Positions 44,901-56,498 of a DNA stretch of 64,000 nucleotides are shown one piece after another; the first letter of the stretch is position 1; every line of letters starts with the position of its first letter. The stretch comes from Ceratodon purpureus (taxonomy: Eukaryota > Streptophyta > Bryopsida > Pseudoditrichales > Ditrichaceae): NCBI GenBank assembly GCA_014871385.1, contig CM026426.1, positions 44,812,484-44,876,483 of the forward strand, read 5' to 3'. The position numbers and the translations under genes are program-made. The notes beneath the pieces were generated by a model. That model was not told where the DNA came from. It did not search any database and was given only the letters and a program-made list of their open reading frames with translations.

Positions 44901-46487
44901 TTATTAGTGGAGAGGGCTCGAAGGGGACCAGACCGAGAAGACTGACCAAGGGCAAAGGGGACCAGACAGGCGGAGCAGAATACCAGTCGTCCTCGTCTTT
45001 GGGCCAGGACAAAAATCAGAAGAAAAGGAAGAGGAAGGACCAGTCGTCACCATCAACTCAAAGAGACCAGGGGGTCACCTTCAAGAGACTGAGACGACAG
45101 GAGTAAAAGCCCAAATACTGGGACACTACGATGGGGTCTCTTGACCCCAGGGAAGCGGAGGAGGTAGAACGGGGAGCCATTACTTCTGATCCAAAGAAGA
45201 CACCAGTAGCCAAGAGGGGTAGGCCAAAGCGGAAACAGGAGCGGCTTACAGGCGAGACACTAGTGGAGGCTTCAAAAACACTACTCACCCTCAGATCGAC
45301 TCAAACAGCAGGTGAGAGTCGCCAACCAGAACCACCAGTGGCAGGAACATAGGGCGACCAGGAGTTTCTGTCGACCCAAGCAGGACCAGGATGGACAGCT
45401 GAGAGGGCGCATATCACGGAGACAGTACCACCTAGGAACCTGGGGGGGGTATTCTCGGCAGCAAAGGGGGAGCAATCTGAAGTAACTGCCGGATTGGAGC
45501 AGCTAGTGGGACAAATGCGTCATTGGATGGAGGAGGCAGAGCGGTTGAAGGACGTGTAGTCTCGATAGGAGAATCAAAGGCCGACTTATGAAGATCTGGC
45601 CCTCTATAACCAGGAATTGCAGAAGACGAACGGGGATTTGGCAGCCCAATTACAAATGAAGGGATAGGAGTTGGAAGAACTGAAGATCACTTGGGCCGAG
45701 ACCCGGCGTAAATTAACAGTGTTAACTGAAGAACAGTGTAAGGAGCTGAAAAAATGGGCAGCTCAAGGAGGACAGTTGGAGGAGAGGCAAAAACAGCGGC
45801 TGGAGTTGGAAATACGGACAAATGCACGCCTCCAGGACTATGATAGATTAGCCTTAAAGAACTAGCAGCTTTGTCGAAACTAGAGGTTGTGGAGACCAGT
45901 GCTTCACCAGCCAGTAAAGGTCTAGCCCGCCACTTCTTGTCCACTTCCAAGAAGCAGGTTTGTGACAAGCTCAAGGCTTATACCGAAGACCAAGAACGCT
46001 ACAACAGGTATCTGATACGATTTGCAGATGCTTATCCCACTTTTGTATATTGGTCTGTTGAGGAGTAGGGTTAGGAGAAGGAGAAGGGATCGATTTCTTC
46101 CATGGAACTCGGGATGATCAACCGCACAGTTGAAGGAGTATTGGCCATTGCAGATACCACTGGGGGACTAGTATCGGCCCCTTCACCCCCAGTAGGAGGC
46201 CAAGGATCAGTACCATCGTCTTTGACAAGAGCACTAGCATGTGTCGACCCATCAACAGCATGAGGATCAAGGTCACAACTAGACCCCCAGGGTCCGATTC
46301 AAGAAGCAGAGGAGTTGCAAAGATAGTCACCGGGGCTTCACCAACTAGTGGCTAGGAGTAGTTTTACGATGAGTACTGGTATGACTAGTAGTAGACTCTT
46401 TTTAATTTTTTATTTCCTTTTTTTTTTTTGGCTAACTACATAAAAGCCGGAGCATCTGAGGGCAGATGCAGACTAAAAGGGGGATAA
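41945..46487 (+). mobile_element. old Ty3/gypsy remains: integrase end plus additional ORF (fossil)
   Basis: Plus-oriented. 41945-42400 preserves the end of an integrase (STNKVIGHLLSKLVNDG, YKVTTGYTPIQLVYGLHSLM, DFQVGDYVLWYPKGHKE). 42400-44160 is extremely purine-rich on the plus strand, with Glu/Arg/Gln-rich coiled text. From 44181 the additional ORF reads YTWPVPRTELVMDFVEGF and RATVRGIPIEITAWTIRYAL, followed by coiled-coil and Lys/Arg/Glu-rich parts to about 46070. A purine tract at 46474-46487 precedes an LTR-like segment. It is heavily broken, with many interruptions, and much older than the element at 14149-33955. Confidence 0.65.
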
Positions 46488-47101
46488 TATTAATGAGATT
46501 TTTTGCCTTTTACCTCGGAGCAGTAAATTAGGAGCAGGAACAGTAAACTGCCAGGAGCAATAAAATAGTTAGTTACTGTCCAGTCACTAGTTACTGCGTT
46601 TTGGATGAAGTTTTGACAGTCCGATGAAAAATCGACTTGGATGAAAAACGGACAGATTGGATGACGACGGCTAGGGTTTGGGGGGTAGTGAGGAGTGAGG
46701 CCGTGGCGTCTCTCACTCTCTCTCAGACCTTGGGTGTTTTCAGGAGCTATGGAGGTTAGAATGGTAGTTAGAATAGAGGGTTAGTGATTAAATGAGGAGC
46801 AGGATTGCTAGGACTAGGACTGAATGTACTTGGGAAGCATTAAATGACATAGAAGGAAACCTTTTGATCATTGGGTTGTGTGCACATTGAATGCTAGGGT
46901 TTGTCGGTAGAAGTATGTTGTGGGTACTTGCATTGATGAGAGTTAAGAAGGCAGGGGTTGCAGTATACTGGTACAGTCCAGGAGCAGATTAGTAAGAGGA
47001 GGTAGGAACTAGGTGGGTACTAGAAAATTTTGAGGGTTTTCATTTTTTTCTCTTGGATAGTAAATTAGCTTTCAAAGGGTGAGCTATATCACCCTTTAAC
47101 A
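46488..47101 (+). repeat. LTR-like segment
   Basis: Follows a purine tract (AAAAGGGGGATAA). It starts TATTAATG, ends TTAACA, is about 614 bases long and has no coding content. No partner LTR could be matched in the window. Confidence 0.45.
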
Positions 47102-49592
47102 CTGACGTTGCTGCCGGCCGAGACAACTGCAGCAACACAGTCGGCTGTATCCTTACAGCCGACTCCCACCGACATGAGGGGAGGAGTCAAGCAGAAGTTG
47201 ACTGCCATGGATGCGAGGGTACAGAAGACTGAGAGTATCCGGCGGAACCCCCATCGCCGCTTTACATCACCTTCGAGCTGCACACACAGTGGGACGCCTG
47301 GCGAGCCGTGGCCGACGATGACTAGGCAACCGAGACGAGTTTGCAGGTATTTTACAATTTCCATTGGCCTCAGCCTCGGCCTGAGTTAGTCCTAGATTTT
47401 GTCGACGGCTTTAAGTATATTCAGCAGCCCCCGGGCACCCGCTGCGCTCCCGGTGAGGAGAGCATCCGCTCGATGGTTCGGGGCAAGCCCGTCGAGATCA
47501 CGGCATATGTGATCCACACTGCATTAGGGTTCGAAGAAGGAGCCAGCTTACTAGGTCAGAAAGTTGGTTTCGGGTTCTATGAGCGCTACTCGCAGCAGGG
47601 GTTGACAGAGGCCAATCATGCACATGATGGCAATCAGGTTACAGCATTACCGGAGGTTTACTGGTACAGGTGCGGGTGTTGAGTGACGCCATAGGGTTGA
47701 AATAGAGGTTCCTTTGCGTTAGTAACGACCTCTTGGAGCACGTTCTACCAGTAGAGAAGCCCGAGCATCGTCTGCAATCTTTTGGCTAGTCCCATTTTGT
47801 CCTTGCCAATTTGCGACGCCATCTGATCTATCTTCACTCCCAGCCGGGGGAGCCGAGCCGACTTCATGGAGTTGCAGTCATGGATGCCATTCTCTCCTAC
47901 TGATTTCCGGACCGTGAGGAGGTGACTGACCCGCCGGCAGTGGATTCGAGCATTGACACGATGGACGGTAGCCACGAGGGCGCCCCCGTCATTCCACCCA
48001 TCGTATGCCCTACAGCCACACAGCTCCGAGATCATATTAGTAGCGATGGTCACCGCCCGACCCTGAGCACCTCTGCCGACCTCGCAGACACAGGAGCCGA
48101 CTTTCTGATCCCAGGATGGTTCCTCTTATGTCGGCCTTCCCGCCCGCCAACTCATCTGACAAGGCCAGCATATTCGCCACCCAGCGTTCCCAGACCGATC
48201 TCCAACTCAGTCGACCCCGCCTCAAAGATCTGTTGCGCCTACCAGTATGGCATCCCCAAGTTGCAAGTACCCCCTACGCTAGCGCACTATCCCCCGACCA
48301 TACCGTGAGGTTTCTTCCGCGTCCGATCTCCAAGACGATCCTCTGCGTGCTGCTGCCACGCCATCCAACTCTGTCATACAGCTCGGCAGCTCGACCGGTA
48401 CACCACCCAACAATCTCTCCGCATTACCTGGCTCCCCATCACGGCGTTTAGTAACGCTGTTTGTTCTACACGCACATCCCACTGCCACTTTTTCCGCCAC
48501 CGAGACCCTAACCTCAGTGCCCTCGGAATGTTCTTTGTCACCTAGGCTCCAGCCATCCCTGCCACCCATGGAGCTGATACTGTACAGGGAACCATTTCTA
48601 CTTGCGACTCCAAAGTCGGCTACATCACAGCCTCTCAGTGGAGTCAACAACTACGATGCGGTACTTTCTGTTGGTGATGTTCCCTCGTCCGAACAGCACC
48701 TTGCACCACACCAATAGGAGGGCCCATCTCAGCCCCTTCATCCGCAACCGGACCCCGCCCCCGTTTCGCCCACTGCATCCCCCGTTGGCTCTGCTCCAAC
48801 ACCAGATTTTTAGGTTTTTCACAACATTCAGGCCATTGCCAACGCCCTCGTACAGACCCGTAACGCAGCCCCGCAACTCGAGCTCAGCCGACAGCAGGTA
48901 GCCAGAGCAGTCGCAGAACGCGACTTCACGATCCATCAGCTTCTCAGCTCCTTGCGGCACGCAACTCCAAACTTCACAACCTTAAGGCGAGTCACAGCGG
49001 GCCGCTTCAAGACCACACTACCCTTCAGCTTCAGGTACAGGCCTTACAGGCCGACATGGCTGCCCGGGTTCCAGCACCACCACCAGCTGCTGCAGCTGTT
49101 CTCCGATTGGAGTTAGAGGCTACCCTCAGTGCCCGTCTTCAACAGGCTGAACTTCTCTTGCTTGAGAATCAGTAGTTGAAGACGGTGCTGGCTTTGCACA
49201 CCCTCTAGCCCAAGGAACTCAGCCGTGCAGTGCGGGATTATGCGGCTACTAAGCAGCGGGATCTCGAGACTGCGCTGACCGCCTACCGAGCTGACTTCGA
49301 CCGCCTGCGGCTTTGGTTGTCCAAGTTTGAAGATCGTGACCCGACTTATGAGCCGTGGCTGAACACTGACGACCCGACTTCTGCACCACCGACCGAGGCA
49401 CAACCGACTTTGCACCCGCACTGATTTCACACCCGACTATGTCGACTGTGACTTTCATTTTTGAAGTTTCTTTGGGGCTAGCATTTTTGACATTTTGATT
49501 AGCTTAGACATTTTATTTTTTCTCCAGGCTGGTTTTCATGTTTCCTCTGTACCTCCCGTTCTAAGGATAGAACTACCGGAAAAAGGAGATAA
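47102..49592 (+). mobile_element. second old copy of the additional ORF (fossil)
   Basis: From about 47200 the sequence is homologous to the ORF at 44181: HWPQPRPELVLDFVDGFKYI and RSMVRGKPVEITAYVIHTAL match its two most conserved blocks. The remainder to 49430 is GC-rich, Pro/Ala/Thr-rich and then coiled-coil-like (QLRLELEATLSARLQQAELL region near 49100). It ends at a purine tract (49577-49592). No gag or polymerase is seen, so it may be non-autonomous. Heavily broken, old. Confidence 0.55.
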
Positions 49593-51410
49593 TGTTAACC
49601 GGAGATTCCCCTATCTAACCTTCCCTTAGCCCCCCTTAGTCTCTTTTCAGTTTTCATCCTTAACTTAGACAATCATCCGGTCGGCTGGATGAACTCTGTC
49701 GCCACCCTACTAGATGACTTCCGCCAGCTCAGGAGGATTAAGAGGCAAGGTTAGGGTTTCCTATAATCATTCTACACTAGAGCAGGTAGAGTCATAGAGG
49801 TTTGAGAGCTGTTAGGAACTGTTGTACCATGTTTTGGGTTGTTTTGACCCATTTTATGCAGTTTTGACCTCTTTTTGCACTTATATTTTACATTTCCAAC
49901 ATCTTATGAGGGTTTGGAGCACTTAGCTTAGTTGGGTTTTGTTGAGTTTTGATGGGATTGTGAAGGCTAGGGTTTAGTTGGTAAATCCTCCCTTTACTAG
50001 AGAAGCGGAAGCTGAAGAAGAAGGAGGCCAAGGAGCAAAAGAAGAAGGGTAGTACTTAGATTTTTAATTAGATTCGGATGCAAGTTGTTTTGGTAGGTAG
50101 TTAGATGGAGTTGGACTTTGCAAATTGTCTTTTTGTTGGTTTTGGGCTTTAGCTTTTCGGGTAGCGGAAAGTCAGCTTGCTGCCACGTGGCCAGTGATTT
50201 TGATCACGCGGTCCGTGGCTCAGTAGCTTAAAAGGGAGAACCCTTGGGGTTTTTTCTCACCATTATGCAATGTAAGTGTTCTTTTGTTCAATTCAGGCTT
50301 TACGTTTTACTGTACATTTGTCTTGAGTTGTTTCTTCAGTGTATTAGCAAAGTGAGTGATCTCTCCTTCTCTTTCTTGTTGTTTCGGAGTTTCCCACCTA
50401 CCCCTATCACTGTGTAGGTTAGTTAGGTTAGTATTTTGTGTTAGATCTCTTTGGGTCAGTGACACCCCTACGCTAAACAAGGTCCAACACCCCTAATTCA
50501 AGCCGTTGTACTCATGCAAGGGGTAACTTAGTGAGGTTACAGCCGCCCCTATCTAGGTTTAGTGTACTTGTGTACTAGGCTTGGAGTCCACGTGTATGAG
50601 GAAGGTGCTCGACGGAGGATCACTAAGGGCGGATAGGAGGAAAGAGTAGAAAGTGGAAGTGGGAGCATACCGACTTGGGGTTAGAGGGGGTACTCCGGCA
50701 CATGGATACTTGGGGATTCGGAGGGGGTACTTCGGTGCAAGGATAGGCTATCAACGTTTTGTCTTTCCACCCTAGGGACCGACATAGAGAGACCGTGGGC
50801 CAACCTGACAGTAGTAGGGGGGGATCTGGCTTGGGGGATTTCCGCTTTCCATGTGTAGTGACCTGGAGATAGATATATCCTCCAATAGCATGTAGAAGGT
50901 CCATCGGCTCGTGCACCTGCCATTATCTGACGCTAGGTATCCACAGGGGATGGTAGGAGTAGTAGCCCCATCCCTAAGTTAGCTCCAAAGTCTCGGAATA
51001 GCGGAAACTTGGCCCTACTCTGTGTGACGTGCGGGAACAGAAAATTCTACATGTTGTGAGAGTAGTGGCCTGAGTCTGCATTTCCACCTCTTCAGGGAAA
51101 GGATTTGTTTTCCGAAGGCAGCATAGTATCTACTTTGTCAGTGCAGAAAGTGAGTCTAGCTAGTCCACGGGACCCAGAACTTCCTCTTTCTTTCCCCTTC
51201 TGTGGGAGTGGTATGTGACTTGAGTGGGACGGCTTTCCGCAAGAAGACAGCCTTCATTAAAACACAAGGCGAAGGGAGTATCGATTAGTAGGAAGAAGTG
51301 AAGTAGGGAGAAAACCATGATAAATCAAACCAGTGGGCGAAATCCTCGAAAACAACTATAAAGTCTCTTTGAGCATTCTAGCTTAAACTCCTAGAATTAT
51401 TATCTCGGTT
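49593..51410 (+). repeat. LTR-like or untranslated retroelement sequence
   Basis: Starts TGTTAACCGGAGATT directly after a purine tract, as an LTR would. The right limit is uncertain; TCTCGGTTACA near 51400 is one candidate. No coding features beyond short frames. Several CCACCTA/TAGGTGG words occur. Confidence 0.35.
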
Positions 51411-52479
51411 ACAGAAATCTAGATCTGGCGGAAAGGTGAAGCAGCAGCTGAGAATCCACTAGTAATCTCAGAAATGGTGTCGTAGGAGTAGCTAACTACG
51501 ATGGAATTTCTGGGACGTATTTGTATATAGTTGTGGGCTATAGGGTCAGGATACTTGACCTGTAGGTGTTGTTAGGATAGAATGTGTTTCTCGTAGTTCT
51601 TTGGGGTAGACACTGTACCACTTTCCACCTTTAGATAGTGGAATTTTCCTTGATAGTAATTATCCGGGATTTATCAATCCTTGTAGAATTTTGTTAGCCT
51701 TAGGTGTTTCTTGGGTTTGTGTTTGTGATTTTGGTGTTTACTTTATAGATTTTCTCCTCTCTCAGTTGTGTTTACAACGGCAGATTTCTCGTAGGAACGA
51801 ACTTGGCGCGGTTTTGATGTGTTACGCATTATTCGGGCTAATTGGCTGAATACGTTACCGCCGTGCTACGACGTGATGGCAGTCTCTATCCACATTCATT
51901 GTAAGTTTTCAATTACTTGTATTTACATTTTGTTATTTGTTTAAATTGAACTTGAATATCTTCGTTGTTTTCTTTCTTTCACAATTTTGTAACTAATTGA
52001 AGATTGTTTTGGATGTTTTTCAGATTTTGCTCCAAAGTGTAGTATATAGAACATATAATATTATCAAAATTTAGATCAAGAATTTGGAAACTGTAGTTTA
52101 GATTTTATAGTGTAGAAATTAAAATATAGTTTTGAGTGTTCTAAATGTTTGTAAATGTGTTATTATTTGCTTGTAAATGTGCAAGAATGTTGTATTTTTA
52201 GATAGTTGGTAGTTTTAGCAGCTTGGTGGTTTTAGACTGTTGTAATTTCAGAGTCTTAAAATTAGTGTTGGTAGTTTGAGAGTGTTAATTTCATAGAGAT
52301 TTTCAGAGTTTGAGACATAGTATAGACTGCCTCGATCATGATGTAGTGGATACTTTAAAACAAACTGCTAGGTGGCCTAAATTCAATAATGGAGAGTTAG
52401 AGGTGAGGTATAGAGGAAATTCGCATCCAGTTGTTCTAATGGCTAAAAAATCGTTTTAAGTCAAAAGACAAAATATGGT
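51411..52479. other. AT-rich, nothing recognised
   Basis: No gene, RNA or clear repeat seen. TTAGATTTT/GTTTTAGA-type words recur loosely between 52050 and 52330. Confidence 0.4.
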
Positions 52480-52483
52480 TTAA

Positions 52484-53355
52484 CTCCTAAAATTCTGAGA
52501 ATATTTTTCATCAAAACTGCCTCAAAACAGCCCCTCTTCAAAGCAAGGCGGATTTTGCAAACTTGGGGTCTTTTTTGGTACATCTAACCATAAGATCTTG
52601 TAGCTAACTTCCATGTCTACATGTCCATCAAATCTCACACACTCATTCTTCACCAATTGCAAGATCATAACGTTCAAAGTAGGAAAACAAGTTTTTTTTC
52701 ACTGCGAAAAAAGGAGACAGCAGAGTTTTGAAGGCCCAAAAAACCATTTTTTTGCATTATGGATTTTGGTGGTTTTGATGCACGTCAAAGAAGACTAAGT
52801 TAGCTAATTGTATTAAAAAAAATTATATTCAAAAAAGTTGTGGAAGGTTTCCAAAAAATTCATTTTCCACTAGGGGGTATACTGAAATTCACAAACAAAG
52901 GCCGTTTTTGGACAATAAAAATAGCATATGAAAAAAAACTGGATTAAAAGTCCAAACGGTGGGAACATGCTCTACTGCCTTCTCTATACACAGAAATTTT
53001 TATTTTTGAAAAATATTAAAATCTCAATTTTTGGTGGAATTTCAAAGTTTCTTCTTTAGGCAGATTTTCGCAGATTTTTGCAATTTTGGGCAGTTTTGGG
53101 CAGTTTTGGGCAGAATTTGCTGCATTCACAGTGGCTTAGAAAATTTCAGCAGCTGCCCAACGAGCAGCGTTTGACACTCAAACCTTCATAACTTTTGATC
53201 CCGATGTCGGAATTGAAAAATAAAAATACCTACACGAGGATCTCCGAACGGCCCACCTTCAATAAAAATTTCAGAAAATCCCAATGTAAATTGCATTCAT
53301 AGGTACATGCCCAAATTCCAAAAAAGCCCAAATGTGGATGATTGTCCTTTAGGGG
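52484..53355. mobile_element. possible piggyBac-type non-autonomous element
   Basis: TTAA at 52480-52483 and 53356-53359. The right end inverted reads CCCCTAAAGGACA, very like the right end of the full piggyBac element (CCCCTAAAGGTCA). The left end CTCCTAAAATTCT matches less well. Contents are AT-rich and non-coding, with a 10-bp tandem (CAGTTTTGGG, three units) at 53081-53113. Confidence 0.4.
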
Positions 53356-53359
53356 TTAA

Positions 53360-55082
53360 GAAGCTAGTCGTGGAGAGAAACACACTTGGAAAGGCAGTCT
53401 ACTAATTGACCGAAGTAACACCTCCTAAGTATTTCAGTCTTTAGATTTTCTTTCTCATGGTGCAATTTCTTTTCAAGATTTAACTCTGATAATTTTATCT
53501 AATTTTTTCATATGCTTTTTAGGTATCATTGTTGGTGATCACAAATTCACAAACAAAATTCACGCATGATGAGAATTTTTGCCTATAGCTTAAGCCTAAA
53601 TTTTCATTGACAAATGTGTGCTAACAATTGGTCATAGGGATGTCAAATTGTACAACCAGTACAACACAAATCCTGTCAAGTCGCAGATGGACACTTGTTA
53701 GAGGATCATTTCTGGAAATGGAAGAAACTACTCCACACTTTTATCCTAAGAGATGGAAAAGATAATTTATGACTTGATTCATTTGTGTAATCAAGTTAAT
53801 TTAATTAGTCTTATTTTATCTTCTTGTATTCTAACACATGTTTTTGTTCTGTGTTTATTTAAAAACGGGGAGCCATTGGAGTTCAAGTGAAACTCAAGGT
53901 TCACGTGAAGACAGAGGTGAAGGCTAAATCTAAGCCGTTTTTAAAGCCGAAAACGAAGCCAAAAACTTTGGGATTATTAGCGGTTGCTCCAAAATAGTTT
54001 GTGGAGCCACAAACAATAAGTGTTTCAGAAGAAGCAAGAATTATCTACTATTTCAGTATGCTTTGTTTTTCTAAGTGTTTTATTTTAAAAAAAAATGTAT
54101 TTCTAATGTTCTTTTCAATGTGGTTGCTGTGTTCTGTAAAAAATTTGAACTTGCTTAAGATTTTTTCCGTGGCAAGATTTTCTGTCAGGCGGGAATTTTG
54201 CCCAAAATCTCAGGAGGCGTCCTCAACGTTGAATATCGCAACGGAAGGTGCGTTTATATGAATGAAGAAAAAATTCAAAGGGGATTACGTGAAGTAGGAG
54301 CCTCTGGCATCAAGGCCATGGAAAAGAAAGGGCGTAGTCCAACCCACCATTTGGTGAGTCCTCGATGACAAAGGCTCTCCTAGCATTAATCCTTTAGTGC
54401 CCAAGTGACCACTAAGTGGTCATTAGATCAGTAGATAATGAAATGCTATAAAATCTTTGAACCATCTCACTTCAACTCGTAAAGTTCAGATGTGCAGCTT
54501 TTAATTTTGTAGATGATGCAAAAAGAAAATATGAAATTTGACCTTTTTAGCTATTAAAATACCTATGTACAAAATGCCAAAACACTACAGATACTACAAA
54601 ATATAGCAAATACTCACAAATACGACATATATACTATGTCGTATTTCTTGTGTTTGCAAGTTTGTTACTTTTTTTCATTGTATTCTCTTCTTCATGTTCT
54701 AGTAGTGAATATATTTTGATCTTGAACAATGTACTAACTCTTTTCTCATTTTAACATATGAATTTTGTCCTAAGCCGTACATGGATAAGTAACTTTTACT
54801 TATCTACAATAATTATGTTTGAATGTGTTCTTGACATGAAAAATTGCAATGAGAAGGTGTTGATACAAGCCATTGCTTAACTTCTTCACTTTTAATTTTG
54901 AAAATTTAATCCAAATTCCATTTAACCTTGAAGTCACAAATCCCAGAAAATCTTAATTTTGAGTGTGCATAATACAAATCAAAAACATATTAGAATCTTC
55001 CAATCTGACTGTCTAATCTTACCAAGATTGAATCAACACTTGTTTCATTAAACCACACTTACATGCATACAGCTGGATACTA
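53360..55082. other. AT-rich with a short Lys-rich coding-like patch
   Basis: 53879-53998 reads VQVKLKVHVKTEVKAKSKPF and KPKTKPKTLGLLAVAPK then stops; it may be a fragment of a basic protein. A piggyBac-like end TTAATCCTTTAGTGCCC stands alone at 54386. Otherwise no gene. Confidence 0.35.
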
Positions 55083-55796
55083 TTAACCCTTAAAGGTCAG
55101 AACGGACAGAAAGTGTCCGCGCTCTTTTTTCATTGGAAGTTTTCATCTGCTAAGCAATTTTATATTTATTTTCGACCAACTAGGCAAGTGTGGGGAACTG
55201 AGTTGGTGATCAAACACAACTCTCGGATCTGGATTTGGAATTATAGCGTAGGCGCTATGATTTTTGAAGTTACACCCTGTCTCCCATTCCGAGCTCCACC
55301 CAGTGCAACTCGTGCCCATGACGTCAGAACCTGTGTTCCTCAGGGACACCCTACACACGCTTGAGCGCGAAATATAGCAAGCGCGCCAAATTCGTGGCCA
55401 AGCTGTCACCTCCGACCCTGTCTCCTCAAGCCACGTTGGCCCTCCCGCCGCCTCATGGACAAAACCGTTGGTGCCTTCTTCCTCAAGGGTCTCGCTCATT
55501 CTTACAGCCGGACGAGAGCTGTTGAGAAGGTGAAGTCGGCTGTGCATAATTTCTCTGGACGTGGGTAGCATAGATACATTGATGTGTACAGATTCGTGGT
55601 GTCCGTTTGAGAATGTGGTTGGTCGTGGGCGAGATGGAGAGAGTGGTTGCCGAGGGGTGCAATCATGCATTTAAGAGGGAGGTGCAGTCTGTTTTATTTC
55701 GGGGCCCTGAGGATGCGGATTGAAGTTGTTTTTGGTGGCTGAGTACTTGCAAGAATTGTGTCGCTACGGAGTTGGGACGTTGTTGCAGTGATTGCA

Positions 55797-56498
55797 ATGG
55801 ACATGGCGCCGCCTCCGCCGCCGCCTCACCGTCAGGGGGTTGCGGATCGTATAAGAGCTTGGGCAATTCATGAAGGTGCATCAGATTTGGTTGTGCGGCA
55901 AATACTGGGTTGCCTTGACGAGAGTTGGTTGAGAAGCTTACCAGTGAGGAAGAAGAGTAGACCGTGGCCTGCAGTTCCTACATCCGTCAATTTCCGCCAT
56001 CACTGGAGGAGGCAAGTGGCACATTTCCTTCGGTGGGAGAAGAGGACAGACTTCGGAGAGGAGGTGAATTCGCTGTTGAGGGTTGAATTGTGGCCAACTG
56101 AAGATCACGGCGATGGAGCCGTTGCCGATGGAAATCATGGAGGCAGCAACTCAAGTGATGGGGCTGTTGACATGGGAGTTGCAGCACCTGAGATCCCCAA
56201 CTTCGCAGCAAAAACTGAAGCGGGGTCATGCGGAACCGTTGACGGCATGGCGGCCTGTGGAGATGAGACAGGAAGAGCAAGCAAGCGGCTATGTCGGGGA
56301 GATCAGCGCAGCGAGCAAGGAACCCCAGCCGGTGGCATTGCCGGATCTGGAGGACAGAGGGTTGGCAACGCCGATTGCATGCAGCCAACCCCGTCAGGGA
56401 CATCTGATGGATGTTCGAGAGGTCTGCGAATCCTCCCCGCCTGGTTTGGTCCAGAGAGCAAGACGCCGCGGGAGTGGGGGCAGCCCCGTCAGTTCTGA
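55797..56498 (+). CDS. upstream overlapping frame, possible N-terminal exon of the transposase
   Basis: Open frame whose first 100 codons look protein-like (IRAWAIHEGASDLVVRQILG, WRRQVAHFLRWEKRTDFGEE). It overlaps the transposase frame by nearly 400 bases in a different phase. Either an intron joins the two or the overlap is chance preservation in GC-rich sequence; I could not fix donor and acceptor. Confidence 0.4.
   Translation: MDMAPPPPPPHRQGVADRIRAWAIHEGASDLVVRQILGCLDESWLRSLPVRKKSRPWPAVPTSVNFRHHWRRQVAHFLRWEKRTDFGEEVNSLLRVELWPTEDHGDGAVADGNHGGSNSSDGAVDMGVAAPEIPNFAAKTEAGSCGTVDGMAACGDETGRASKRLCRGDQRSEQGTPAGGIAGSGGQRVGNADCMQPTPSGTSDGCSRGLRILPAWFGPESKTPREWGQPRQF

Noticed and set aside
46488-51410. 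A matched LTR pair (46488 and 49593)
   Set aside because: Only the first few bases resemble each other; the bodies do not align by eye, so I do not pair them.
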